A stretch of 60,629 nucleotides of DNA. Origin: Planctomycetota bacterium. GTDB taxonomy: Bacteria; Planctomycetota; UBA8108; JACQVS01. Under the pieces are notes generated by a model that saw only the letters and a program-made list of their open reading frames with translations, did no database searches and was not told the DNA's origin. The stretch is taken from positions 1-60,629 of the forward strand of contig JANQLS010000095.1 of NCBI GenBank assembly GCA_028280485.1, given 5' to 3'. This document shows positions 33,257 through 42,948 of this stretch, piece by piece (position 1 is the first letter of the stretch; the number at the start of each line of letters is the position of its first letter). The translations under genes were made by a program, and so were the position numbers.

Positions 33257-36200
33257 ATGCTGAATTCTTGCCTACGGATCATTCAGATGTTCAAGACTCT
33301 CGCTTTGGTCTTCGTTAGCCTCGTATTTGTTTCAGATACCGCTTGGAGCCAATGCTTCATCCGAGGAGATGCCAACTGTGATGGAAAAGTCGAGGTAGCT
33401 GATTCTCTTTATTCATTGACGTGGTTGTTTTTAAAAGGGGAAGCTCCCTGCTGTTTGGATGCTGCCGACTCTGACGATGATGGGCGAGTTAATATCTCGG
33501 ATTCCATCGTGTCTTTGAATTGGTTGTTTCATGGAGCCCAAGCGCCGGTAGCACCTGGTCCTTTTGAGTGTGGATTGGATCGAACCGACGATGATCTCGA
33601 ATGTAGTTCGTACCCTTTATGTGTGAACCAAGAGGCTTGCGACATTCAATCACAAAGACTTTTAATGGCAGAAATCCCCGATCGGGTGATGATTCGAGGA
33701 GGTAATTTTTCTGTTACTCCAGAGATCATCGAAGGAGATCATTTAAAGGGGATTGAATTTCAACTAATTGAGCATCCGGAAGGGATGAGCATCGACCCCC
33801 TTACTGGACTCATCAAGTGGTCGATTCCATTTGAACTCCCTCCCCAGATTTTTGGTATTACGGTTTCGGCAAGGAGTTCAATCGGTGCTTCTGATATTCA
33901 ATCTTTTAACCTTATAGTTCGGATTGCGAATTCTGAACCCGAGGCTGAAAATGATGCTTTTAGAGTACTCTTTGGAGAAAGTTTAGAGATTCAGGCTCCC
34001 GGGATTCTTAAAAATGATACCGATCCCAATGGTGATCCCTTGGAAGCCATTTTAGTAGAGCCTCCACGAAATGGTGAACTCCAACTGAATCAAGATGGCT
34101 CTTTCACTTACACACCTTCACTGCTGATTCCAAAGGTACGAGAAAATCTAAATCTATCATTGCTTCTATTTACGGAAGCCACTGCGGGTACCACTTGGGG
34201 CCCAACATTTTCAGTTGAAAATGCTACAGACAACGACCCCGGTACCTCATGGTCGGCTAGTAGTGTGGGAGAAAATTATTTCGAACTGAGTTTTGAGCAA
34301 GATGTCACCGTGCGTTCCGTGGAAATCATCGGCCCTCGAAATAATAGTGGGCCTTTTGAGGGTAGGTTGATTAAGGCCAATATTATCATCTTAAACCGAG
34401 ATGATGTCCCCATGCTGACTCATGCCGGACTTGAATTTGATGAGTTCGGGGATGCCTCAGTCCAATTGGGTGAGCTTCAGGGGGCAGCTAAAGTTCGTAT
34501 CGATCCTATTGAAGCGAATCAGAACATCGCTACCTTTGGAGAATTACACGTCTTTGGCGATGCGGTGCCGGAAAGGCTTGCTACTAAAGTCGAATGGACT
34601 TGGGAGGGAAGTGAAGTCGAGCCGGAGTCGATTCAAGCGATGGCGACTCCTCTGGTTGCAGATTTAGACTTGGATGGTAAACCTGAAGTTATCTTTAGCA
34701 CTTCTTCTTCTACGAGTGTGTTTGCCGAACTTCCAGGTCACATTCGCGTTTTAGAGGGCGATGGAGGAAAAGAAGTCTTTACGATTACAAATCCCGAACA
34801 CATGGTTCAAGCTTCAGCTCAACTCGCAATTGGAGATATTACGGGTGATCGAAATCTTGAAATCCTTGCACTCTCCAGTGATAAAAGATTCATTTTAGCG
34901 TTTACTCATTCCGGTGAACTCTTGTGGAAGAGCGATCGATTGCCAGGAGCAGGACCTCGATTTGGAGGACCTACCATAGCAAATTTGGATCAAGATTTTC
35001 GCCCTGAAATCTTGGTGACGACTCTCAATCCGCCCACCACTTCCGCCATGGATTCTCAAGGGAAAATTCTTTGGACAACTCCCGGAGCGGGAGGGGGATT
35101 ACTCGCTGGGATGGCAACAGCGGCTGACATCGACCTCGATGGAGATGTTGAAGTCGTGGTAGGAAACACGGTATTAAGTCATGAAGGTGAGTTGGTCTTT
35201 AAAGCAGAAGGTGTTCGAGACGGAACGCAAGCAATAGGAAACTTAGATTCTGATCCCTTTCCCGAAATTGTCGTTTCTTATGGTCCCACTCTCTTTTTAG
35301 TCGATCACGATGGCAGTTTGCTCTGGGAGATTTTTCGCCCGGCATCGAGTCAGTTCGGGGCTCCGCCCACTATTGCTGATTTTGATGGAGACGGAAAAGC
35401 AGAAATTGGATTAGCCGCTCAGAGAAGCTATACAGTCTTCGAAGCTGATGGTTCTGAGTTATGGTCAAGAGAAACTGTCGACCTGAGTTCAGCAGCTACT
35501 GGTTCAACGGTTTTCGACTTTGACAACGATGGTTCCCCTGAGGTCGTTTACTCCGATGAACTATGGTTGTGGGTTTTCCGGGGAGCCGATGGTGAAGTCT
35601 TATTAAAGACAGAATTACGTTCAGGAACGGTTGTCGAGTATCCCGTCGTCGCTGATATCGACAATGATGGGCACGCGGAAATTGTTGCAGTGGCTAATCA
35701 AATTGTTGTTGGAGGTGAGCAACATGGTCTGTGGGTCTTCGGCGGCCAGTTTGATGATTGGGTTCGAGCGCGTCCCATTTGGAACCAACACGACTATCAC
35801 GTGACCAACGTCAATAACGATGGAAGTATTCCTCAGAAAGAACGACCGTTCTGGATTCAGCCTGGATTGAATGCTTTTCGACAAAACACCTTTCTTCCCG
35901 AAGATCTCACTCGAGCCGATCGATTCATTTATCGGGCATTTGATGGTCGTACAGAATCCGAGAACGCTACGGTTTATCTAGAAGATCTCCCCATCAATTC
36001 TGCGCCTGAGTTTCAATCTGTTCCATCAATTTACGCCTCAGTGGGATTCCCCTACGTACACGCAGTCCAAGCTATAGATCCGGATCAAGATCCCATTTCC
36101 ATTTCCTTGATCGAGCCCCCAGAAGGAATGACCTTCGATCCCGAGCTGGGGATTTTACGTTGGTCTCCGAGTGAAGTGGGAGAGTTTTTCCTCACCATTA

Positions 36201-39200
36201 GAGTTCAAGATGATAAAGGCTTTGAATCGTTTCAAAGAGCCCTCATCACAGTTAGAGAACCTCGAGTCGTTCCCAATGTCCTAGGGGAGACTGAGACTGA
36301 TGCTGCCAATAAGCTTCACTTTGCGGGTTGGGAGCATAAGGTAGATCGTTCGAAACATCACCGAACGGCTGAAATTGGAACGGTCATCGAACAACGCCCA
36401 ATAGCGGGGACTGCAGTAGAGTTTTTTGATATCGATGTTCATTTGACTCTATCTCTCGGGCCTGATCCTTTTGATGTAGATGATGACGGTGATGGGTTCA
36501 CTGAAAACGAAGGGGATTGTAACGATTCGGAAAAATCAATATTCCCGGGAGCCGTCGAAATTCGGGATGATCAGATTGATCAAGATTGTGATGGTGATGA
36601 TGCGAGTCTAGGATTTTTTGAAATCGTTGTGACTCCAGTGGAAGTAAGAACCATAGTAGGGCGTGATGTTGAGCTGACCGCCTTAGCGCTTCAAAACGAT
36701 GGAACCGTGCGTCGAGTGGATGGCTTAGTGACTTGGGAGAGTGGGGATAATTCCATTGTGGAGGTCGATTCCGAGGGCTTAGCGAAAACGATAAGCCCCG
36801 GGCGAACGAGGATCTCAGCCACCTTAGAGGGTATTACGGGATCGATGGCGATTTGGGTGGTTTCTCCCGCTCAGGTCACCGATAGAATTCCTCCTCGTGC
36901 TGATATCACTTTTCCACTTCCGGGAACTACTCATCAATCCGTCATTGATATTAAAGGCTTCGCCTCCGATCAAAATTTTGTTCGTTATCTATTGCAAATT
37001 GCCCCAATGGGTAGTGAATCCTATGTCGAACTGGCTCGTGGAACTGAGCCTATTGTTGATGGAACTCTCGGTTTTCTCGACCCGACGACTCTGCAACCAA
37101 ATAGCTATCATTTGTTATTAACAGTAGAGGATGCTGCCGGTCATAGTTCGACTTCAACTGTGCCCATTACAATTGAAGAGGGGTTTTCTGTAGGGCAATT
37201 CTCATTATCATTTCTCGACCTTAGAGTACCGACTCATGGCATTCCGATTGAAGTGATTCGTACTTATGAAACTCGAGACAAGTCTCAAGGCGATTTCGGG
37301 ATCGGTTGGAAATTTGCCTATAACACGATTCGAATTAATCCCAATCGAGTACTCGGCGATGGGTGGGTCGGGGTGAAATCAGGCTTAGCTTTTGGAATTG
37401 TGCCTGCGGGAGAACATAAGGTCTCTGTTTACTTGCCGGGGGGGCGGGTTGAGGTGTTTGACCTAGAGCCCCAGCCCAGTGCGACCGTTCTGAGGGAATC
37501 GTTGTTTATAATTCCTCAATTTATTCCGCGCCCCGGGACTCGAGGATCTTTGAAGAGTTTAAGATTCCGTGATCATCTTCTTTCGACTGGAGGAGTTGGA
37601 AATCTCTCTCTCATAGATACCACTACGGGTTCTTCCTTCGATCCTCAGCTTTTCCTTTATACCGACGCCGATGGAACTGAGATTGAAATTCACAGCGTTG
37701 ATGGAGTGCGTCGCATTCGAGGACCCAATGGTAATGAAGTCACTTTAACAGCAGATGGAATTGAGCACTCCTCAGGTTTAAAAGTTAATTTTGAACGAGA
37801 TGTTCAAGGTAGGATCACTCGAATTACGGACACTCTCGGAGTCGAACAGAAGTATGAGTATTCCATTCAAGGAAACCTTGTAAAACACATCGATCGAAGC
37901 GGAGAGAGTACTCAGTTTAAGTACGACCAAAGGAGTAACCTTATCGAAATTATCGGTGCTGGTGAATCCAATGTCACTCGATATGAATACGATGATTTGG
38001 GCCGATTGGTTACGATTGTCGATTCAAACGGGAATCGTACTGAAGTGGATCACGACACAGAGGGTCAAAAAGAAACTCTCTCTTCTCAGGATGGATTTGA
38101 GCGTACTTACGAGTATGACGATCGAGGAAATATTCTTAGCGAAACCGATGCCTTAGGCAATGTCACTCGATTTACCTACGATGCTGCTAATCGTTTAACT
38201 CAAGAAACCTACCCGAGCGGTCTGACGGTGGATCGAGAGTATAACGAATTCGGTGACCTCATCTCAGTTCAGCAAGCCAACGGTTCCATCATCGAATATG
38301 AATACAATGAGATGGGTAAAATCGTTACGAAAACTGAAGCCGGAGACATAACCACTCAGTTTTCCTACGACGCCTTCGGGAATCTCACTTCGATGACGGA
38401 CGCCCTGGGGAATATTAGCAAGCGTGCCTACGATTCGAATGGGAATCTGATTCGAACCCAAGACCCCAAGGGTAATATTGAGACCTTCGAATACGATGAA
38501 TTCGGCCGCATGACTCGCCATGTGGATGCGGTCGGCAGTGAGCGGCTCCACCTTTACGATGCTAACGGTAATCTATTATCCACCAGTGTTGTTCGTGGCT
38601 CAGCCGAAGAGCCGATCGTAGATACCTTTGAACTCGAGTACGATTCAGGTGGTCATTTATCTCAACTGATGGGGCCCAATGGGAATCAGATTTCATTTGA
38701 ATACGATGCCCTTGGAAATCGATCCGCTGTAGTTTTAGACGATGGAACTCGCACCGAAATCGCTTCTCGGCATGATTCCCAAGTCAAGAGGATACGTTTT
38801 ACTGACGATGAGGAATTTGCTTTTCACTATTCACCCGGCAATCAATTAGAAGGGATGACCTTACCCACGGGTGAAACTCAGCGATGGATCTACGACGAGG
38901 CTCGCCGACCCGCTGGTATTATTTATCCCGATGGCGATGACGATCCTACAAATAATCTTCAGTTAAATGTGGAATTGAATACGGATGGTCTCGTTTCAAG
39001 TCTCGATATCCCGGGGCAAGGGATCCTTCAAATAAGTCGTAACGAACAGGGTGAAGTCCAAACGATTTCGAATTCCGAGAGTGGAGATCTTCACTTAGTG
39101 ACAAACCATCGAGGACAAGTCACCCAAGCCACCGATGCCGATGGTCGAGTCCAAAAATTTGAATACGATGACTTGGGTCGAGTGATTCGATCGATTCATC

Positions 39201-41509
39201 CTGATGGGACTGAAGAACTCGTTACTTACAATGAATTAGGGCAGGTTTCGAGCATCGAGGATAACGATGGAGTTAAGAACCGTTTTACGTACGATCCCTA
39301 TGGCAAAGTGACTTCCGTGATCAACCGTTTAGGTCAACGAACTCAGTACGAGTATACCTCTAAAGGCTTGCTTCAAAGGCAAGTCGATGCCTTAGGAAGA
39401 GAGACTCACTACGATTACGATAGTTATGACCGATTGACCGCAATGGAAAAACCATCGGGCTCTCAGATGGAAATCGAGTACGACTCGGTGGGTTTAATCC
39501 TGTCGAAAAAATCTTTTAACGATGAAGTGATTCACTATGTCTATGATTCTCGCCATCGTTTAATCGAAAAAACGTTTCCTGACGAGTCTAAAATAAATTA
39601 TGAGTATAACTTGGTGGGGCAGGTCATCTCCGAAACCTCTGAAGCTGATCATCGTCGATACAGTTACGATGCCATGGGGCGCTTATTGAGTCGTACGGAG
39701 CCCGATGGGCGAAAGATCGCCTACGAGTGGAACGATAAGGGGTATTTGGCGTCGGTCGAAATTTCTTCTGGCGTCATTCAGTATCAGTATTCGGATTCTG
39801 GTCTCCTCGAAGTCGTAGTCGATGTGGACGGGGGAATGACTCGATACCGTTACGACTCAGCTAATCGACTGGTAGAGACAACTTTCCCAAATAATTTTAG
39901 AGAACGAAAAGAGTTTAACAACAAGGGGCAGTTATTAAGAATCGAATCGCTTTCTGACCAAAATGAAGTGCTTGATTCGTGGATCTATTCCTACAATTCT
40001 ATTGGCCAAATCGTCTCCGTCTTAGAGCTTAACGGTCGGACGGTCAATTGGGAGTATGATTCCCTCGGACGTCTGATATCTGAAATGAGTTCAGCGCCCG
40101 ATGATGACCGCCAAGTTCAACTCACTTACGATGCTGTCGGGAATGTCATCTTGAGGGAAGATTCAAACGAGGGGATGACTTCTTATCTCTACGATGATGA
40201 AGATCGACTTATCGAGTCCAACAAGGAAGGGGTGCGGACGGATTATACCTACGATTCTGCTGGAAGATTAATCCATATCCTCTCTCCCGATAAGGAAGAG
40301 CAGTATATCTGGGATGCTGAGAATCGGTTGATTCAACACACCATCCATACTGAAGAAGAAACCACCATTGAGTATCAATACGATTCTAAAGGATTGATGG
40401 TTTCTCGAAGTGTGAATGGAGAAGAGACTCGATTCCTCGTGGATACGCTTCAACCCTTTGCTCAAATTGTGGAGGAGACAGATACGGAGGGGAATGTTTT
40501 AGCGGTGAATACCTGGGGCGCTGGAGGATTGGCTCAGGTTAAAAACTCGGCTGGAACTTTGATGCCGTTTAAAGATGGGCACAGTGGTATTCGTTCCTAT
40601 CGATCGGATAGCGGAGAGCTCTCCATTTCTTCAACCTGGGATGCTTGGGGGAATCGAATCAGTCCTGAGGCTTCCAGTCTTCCTTATGGCTACCGCGGGG
40701 AGAGAGTCGATCTTGTCTCCAACTCTATTTATCTTCGTCAACGTCACTTGAATCCAAAGCTCGGTCGATTCATATCACCCGATCCCTTCGAAGGTATTCC
40801 AGAGCTTCCCGTTTCACGTCATCGCTACCTCTATGCTAATAATGATCCTATTCACTTTATTGATCCTAGCGGTGCTTTTCCGACTTTTGGAGAAGTCATC
40901 GTTAGTTTGAGTGTTTCAGCAATTCTTCTTCAAATTGCTGCCGTGGCTATCGATGAATCTCATGCTCTCGATCGCATAGGCTGGAACGGTCATATGTGGT
41001 CTCTGGCGGTCACTACCGACATCACCAAGATCCTTTCTGCCGGATCGGGTAACGGATTGGCGGTATTGAAACCCGGTTTTGGGACTGGTGTTTCTTTAAC
41101 CGGATTTACGGCTGATTCTACTTGCCAGGGAGTCAAACGAACGGATGCCAGTTGGTTGACTTTTAGTGCGGTGGCTGGGGCTGGATTTGGATTTGGTGCG
41201 AGTAATGGGGGATTTGATTTATCTTCGCCGGGATTCTTAGGCCCGCATTGGGCAGCCTTGGTTGGACCATCCTTTATGCTTTCCGGTACTGCGGCAGTGG
41301 GAGGCTTTCCAAATCTGGGAGGGATCCCTCTCGATCAGCTCCAAGGAGGTTACTCATTTATGCTCTGGTTAACGGGACTTTCCAGAGGTTGGGGACCATT
41401 GAGCAGTATCGGAGAAGAGGGAGTTGCTCTCGATTTGTCTGCAGGAGCCAGCGGTGGATTCACTATCCCAGTTCGTATGGGAAATGTTGAAGCGTGTGAA
41501 CGGGAATAG
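33257..41509 (+). CDS. 2750-residue secreted multi-domain RHS/YD-repeat protein
   Basis: Approximate order: signal peptide (1-32) and dockerin-like calcium module (33-120; GDANCDGKVEVADSL, DSDDDGRVNISDSI). Then Ig/cadherin-like domains (135-295), an F5/8 (discoidin)-like domain (305-435) and FG-GAP/VCBS propeller repeats (440-880; ADFDGDGKAEIG, FDFDNDGSPEVV). Then a second Ig-like domain (912-1000), a PASTA-like domain (1002-1070), a MopE-type metal-binding motif (1074-1116; DGDCNDSE-like, DQDCDGDD), a Big_2-like domain (1122-1205) and another Ig-like domain (1210-1305). After an RHS entry segment, YD repeats run from ~1515 to 2395, then the RHS core (2476-2538; LGRFISPDPF, YLYANNDPIHFIDPSG). 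The last 211 residues are a distinct Gly/Ser-rich tail with a hydrophobic stretch. RHS shells usually encapsulate a C-terminal toxin. Here the tail matches no toxin I know, and no immunity gene follows. ATG 33287 is an alternative start. Confidence 0.87.
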   Translation: MLNSCLRIIQMFKTLALVFVSLVFVSDTAWSQCFIRGDANCDGKVEVADSLYSLTWLFLKGEAPCCLDAADSDDDGRVNISDSIVSLNWLFHGAQAPVAPGPFECGLDRTDDDLECSSYPLCVNQEACDIQSQRLLMAEIPDRVMIRGGNFSVTPEIIEGDHLKGIEFQLIEHPEGMSIDPLTGLIKWSIPFELPPQIFGITVSARSSIGASDIQSFNLIVRIANSEPEAENDAFRVLFGESLEIQAPGILKNDTDPNGDPLEAILVEPPRNGELQLNQDGSFTYTPSLLIPKVRENLNLSLLLFTEATAGTTWGPTFSVENATDNDPGTSWSASSVGENYFELSFEQDVTVRSVEIIGPRNNSGPFEGRLIKANIIILNRDDVPMLTHAGLEFDEFGDASVQLGELQGAAKVRIDPIEANQNIATFGELHVFGDAVPERLATKVEWTWEGSEVEPESIQAMATPLVADLDLDGKPEVIFSTSSSTSVFAELPGHIRVLEGDGGKEVFTITNPEHMVQASAQLAIGDITGDRNLEILALSSDKRFILAFTHSGELLWKSDRLPGAGPRFGGPTIANLDQDFRPEILVTTLNPPTTSAMDSQGKILWTTPGAGGGLLAGMATAADIDLDGDVEVVVGNTVLSHEGELVFKAEGVRDGTQAIGNLDSDPFPEIVVSYGPTLFLVDHDGSLLWEIFRPASSQFGAPPTIADFDGDGKAEIGLAAQRSYTVFEADGSELWSRETVDLSSAATGSTVFDFDNDGSPEVVYSDELWLWVFRGADGEVLLKTELRSGTVVEYPVVADIDNDGHAEIVAVANQIVVGGEQHGLWVFGGQFDDWVRARPIWNQHDYHVTNVNNDGSIPQKERPFWIQPGLNAFRQNTFLPEDLTRADRFIYRAFDGRTESENATVYLEDLPINSAPEFQSVPSIYASVGFPYVHAVQAIDPDQDPISISLIEPPEGMTFDPELGILRWSPSEVGEFFLTIRVQDDKGFESFQRALITVREPRVVPNVLGETETDAANKLHFAGWEHKVDRSKHHRTAEIGTVIEQRPIAGTAVEFFDIDVHLTLSLGPDPFDVDDDGDGFTENEGDCNDSEKSIFPGAVEIRDDQIDQDCDGDDASLGFFEIVVTPVEVRTIVGRDVELTALALQNDGTVRRVDGLVTWESGDNSIVEVDSEGLAKTISPGRTRISATLEGITGSMAIWVVSPAQVTDRIPPRADITFPLPGTTHQSVIDIKGFASDQNFVRYLLQIAPMGSESYVELARGTEPIVDGTLGFLDPTTLQPNSYHLLLTVEDAAGHSSTSTVPITIEEGFSVGQFSLSFLDLRVPTHGIPIEVIRTYETRDKSQGDFGIGWKFAYNTIRINPNRVLGDGWVGVKSGLAFGIVPAGEHKVSVYLPGGRVEVFDLEPQPSATVLRESLFIIPQFIPRPGTRGSLKSLRFRDHLLSTGGVGNLSLIDTTTGSSFDPQLFLYTDADGTEIEIHSVDGVRRIRGPNGNEVTLTADGIEHSSGLKVNFERDVQGRITRITDTLGVEQKYEYSIQGNLVKHIDRSGESTQFKYDQRSNLIEIIGAGESNVTRYEYDDLGRLVTIVDSNGNRTEVDHDTEGQKETLSSQDGFERTYEYDDRGNILSETDALGNVTRFTYDAANRLTQETYPSGLTVDREYNEFGDLISVQQANGSIIEYEYNEMGKIVTKTEAGDITTQFSYDAFGNLTSMTDALGNISKRAYDSNGNLIRTQDPKGNIETFEYDEFGRMTRHVDAVGSERLHLYDANGNLLSTSVVRGSAEEPIVDTFELEYDSGGHLSQLMGPNGNQISFEYDALGNRSAVVLDDGTRTEIASRHDSQVKRIRFTDDEEFAFHYSPGNQLEGMTLPTGETQRWIYDEARRPAGIIYPDGDDDPTNNLQLNVELNTDGLVSSLDIPGQGILQISRNEQGEVQTISNSESGDLHLVTNHRGQVTQATDADGRVQKFEYDDLGRVIRSIHPDGTEELVTYNELGQVSSIEDNDGVKNRFTYDPYGKVTSVINRLGQRTQYEYTSKGLLQRQVDALGRETHYDYDSYDRLTAMEKPSGSQMEIEYDSVGLILSKKSFNDEVIHYVYDSRHRLIEKTFPDESKINYEYNLVGQVISETSEADHRRYSYDAMGRLLSRTEPDGRKIAYEWNDKGYLASVEISSGVIQYQYSDSGLLEVVVDVDGGMTRYRYDSANRLVETTFPNNFRERKEFNNKGQLLRIESLSDQNEVLDSWIYSYNSIGQIVSVLELNGRTVNWEYDSLGRLISEMSSAPDDDRQVQLTYDAVGNVILREDSNEGMTSYLYDDEDRLIESNKEGVRTDYTYDSAGRLIHILSPDKEEQYIWDAENRLIQHTIHTEEETTIEYQYDSKGLMVSRSVNGEETRFLVDTLQPFAQIVEETDTEGNVLAVNTWGAGGLAQVKNSAGTLMPFKDGHSGIRSYRSDSGELSISSTWDAWGNRISPEASSLPYGYRGERVDLVSNSIYLRQRHLNPKLGRFISPDPFEGIPELPVSRHRYLYANNDPIHFIDPSGAFPTFGEVIVSLSVSAILLQIAAVAIDESHALDRIGWNGHMWSLAVTTDITKILSAGSGNGLAVLKPGFGTGVSLTGFTADSTCQGVKRTDASWLTFSAVAGAGFGFGASNGGFDLSSPGFLGPHWAALVGPSFMLSGTAAVGGFPNLGGIPLDQLQGGYSFMLWLTGLSRGWGPLSSIGEEGVALDLSAGASGGFTIPVRMGNVEACERE

Positions 41510-41527
41510 ACTTTAATACTATTCCCG
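41501..41527. terminator. Perfect 9-bp hairpin spanning the stop codon between convergent genes
   Basis: CGGGAATAG (41501-41509) includes the TAG stop of the RHS gene and pairs perfectly with CTATTCCCG (41519-41527). The loop is nine bases. It lies in the 29-bp gap between the RHS gene and the convergent DUF1501 gene, so it is placed to act as a terminator for either strand. There is no strong T run. Confidence 0.6.
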
Positions 41528-41538
41528 CCTTCTCCTGT

Positions 41539-42945
41539 TTAAGAAATAATATCGTGCACGACATCCCCATAGACATCCGTTAGGCGATAACTTCGCCCTC
41601 CCGCATCGTAGGTGAGTTTTTCGTGGTCGAGGCCGAGGAGATGAAGGATAGTGGCGTTGAGATCGTGAACATGGACTGGGTTTTCTAGGATACCCTTGGC
41701 GGTTTCTTCAGTTTTTCCGTAGGCGATGCCTGGCTTGACGCCTCCACCTGCGAGAAATACGGTGTAACCGTTACAGTTGTGTTCGCGACCCGCTTTTCCT
41801 ACCCGGGAGCCTGCGGTCCGGCCGAATTCTCCTCCCCAAAAGACCAAGGTGTCTTCGAGTAAGCCACGCTGTTTCAGATCTTGAAGAAGCGCAGCGACGG
41901 GTTGGTCATGACGCTTACACAGCATGGGGGTGATGGTGTTATTCTGTTCGTGGGAATCCCATCCGAAGGTGGCCGCAGTTTGGTTTTCGGATTTTGGCAC
42001 TCGACTGTAGGGGACTAAGACGAAGCGCACTCCTCTTTCGATCAGGCGACGAGCGATGATGCAACGACGGGCGTATTCATCGGTATCCTTCCCGCCCACT
42101 CCGTACATTTCCTGAGTCTTCTTTGATTCTTTGGTTAAATCAAAGACATCTGGAGCTTCCATTTGCATTCTAAAGGCTCGTTGGAAGCTTTCGACCCGAG
42201 CTTTCAATCGATCATCTCCAGGGCGAGATTTCCGATGGAGCTCATTCATCTTCAGTAACAGATCCAATTGCTTGCGCTGCTGCTCAGGGCTGAGCCATTT
42301 GTTATTGATGTTGGGAATAAGAGGAAGTTCTTTGCCTTTTTTCTTCTTCTTATTGAGATTGAGAACGGTGCCCTGAGTCCAAGCGGGGAGAAAAAAGGTT
42401 TCAGAAACATTGGGGTTGGACTGATCGAGCGAAACTAAAGCCGGTAGATTTTTGCTTTCGCTTCCTAATCCATAAACGATCCAACTCCCGATGGTCGGTA
42501 CTGGAGAATTGTTTTGAGGAACTCCAGTCATCACGAAAGTTTGGGCGTGCTCATGGGTATTGGTTTCCCCTTTCATCGATCGAATGACGCAAAGGTCATC
42601 GGCGTGTTGAGCGATGTGGGGGAGGAGTTCACTGACCCAAAGCCCACTTTTACCACGGCGTTCAAACTTGAACGGAGCTTCAGTAACGTTCGGTTTCTTC
42701 TTGGCCAAGTCATTGATAGCAGGTTTGGGGTCGAAGGTGTCCATTTGTGACGGACCACCCGACATCCAAAGGAAGATCACTCTTTTAGCTTTAGCTTTGT
42801 GCGTCCCGGGTCGTGGATCCAAGTCGCTTCCATGGCTCAGCTCATTTTGGAGCATCGAAGTGAGGGCGAGAGTCCCCAAGCCATTAGCGTAGTGACCTAA
42901 TGCTGTTCGACGAGAGATGAGAGGTTTATTTTTTTCTTCCGTCAT
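41539..42945 (-). CDS. DUF1501 family exported protein (second copy)
   Basis: The 468-residue protein has an N-terminal SRRTALGHYANGLGTLALTSML leader, a likely Tat signal although the twin arginine stands in a non-ideal context. Landmarks are FLWMSGGPSQMDTFDPKP, FGWDSHEQNN, GREHNCNGYTVFLAGGG and LHLLGLDHEKL, as in DUF1501. Only 3 bp separate it from the upstream DUF1549/DUF1553 gene, so the two are surely co-transcribed. It differs from the copy at 4119 in several inserts, including a Lys-rich loop (KKKKKGKE, about 205-212). Confidence 0.87.
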   Translation of the reverse strand: MTEEKNKPLISRRTALGHYANGLGTLALTSMLQNELSHGSDLDPRPGTHKAKAKRVIFLWMSGGPSQMDTFDPKPAINDLAKKKPNVTEAPFKFERRGKSGLWVSELLPHIAQHADDLCVIRSMKGETNTHEHAQTFVMTGVPQNNSPVPTIGSWIVYGLGSESKNLPALVSLDQSNPNVSETFFLPAWTQGTVLNLNKKKKKGKELPLIPNINNKWLSPEQQRKQLDLLLKMNELHRKSRPGDDRLKARVESFQRAFRMQMEAPDVFDLTKESKKTQEMYGVGGKDTDEYARRCIIARRLIERGVRFVLVPYSRVPKSENQTAATFGWDSHEQNNTITPMLCKRHDQPVAALLQDLKQRGLLEDTLVFWGGEFGRTAGSRVGKAGREHNCNGYTVFLAGGGVKPGIAYGKTEETAKGILENPVHVHDLNATILHLLGLDHEKLTYDAGGRSYRLTDVYGDVVHDIIS

Positions 42946-42948
42946 AGC

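Noticed and set aside
37800..40440. DNA-level tandem repeats in the RHS gene
   Set aside because: The repetition is at protein level (YD repeats). The DNA copies are too diverged to be a DNA repeat array.
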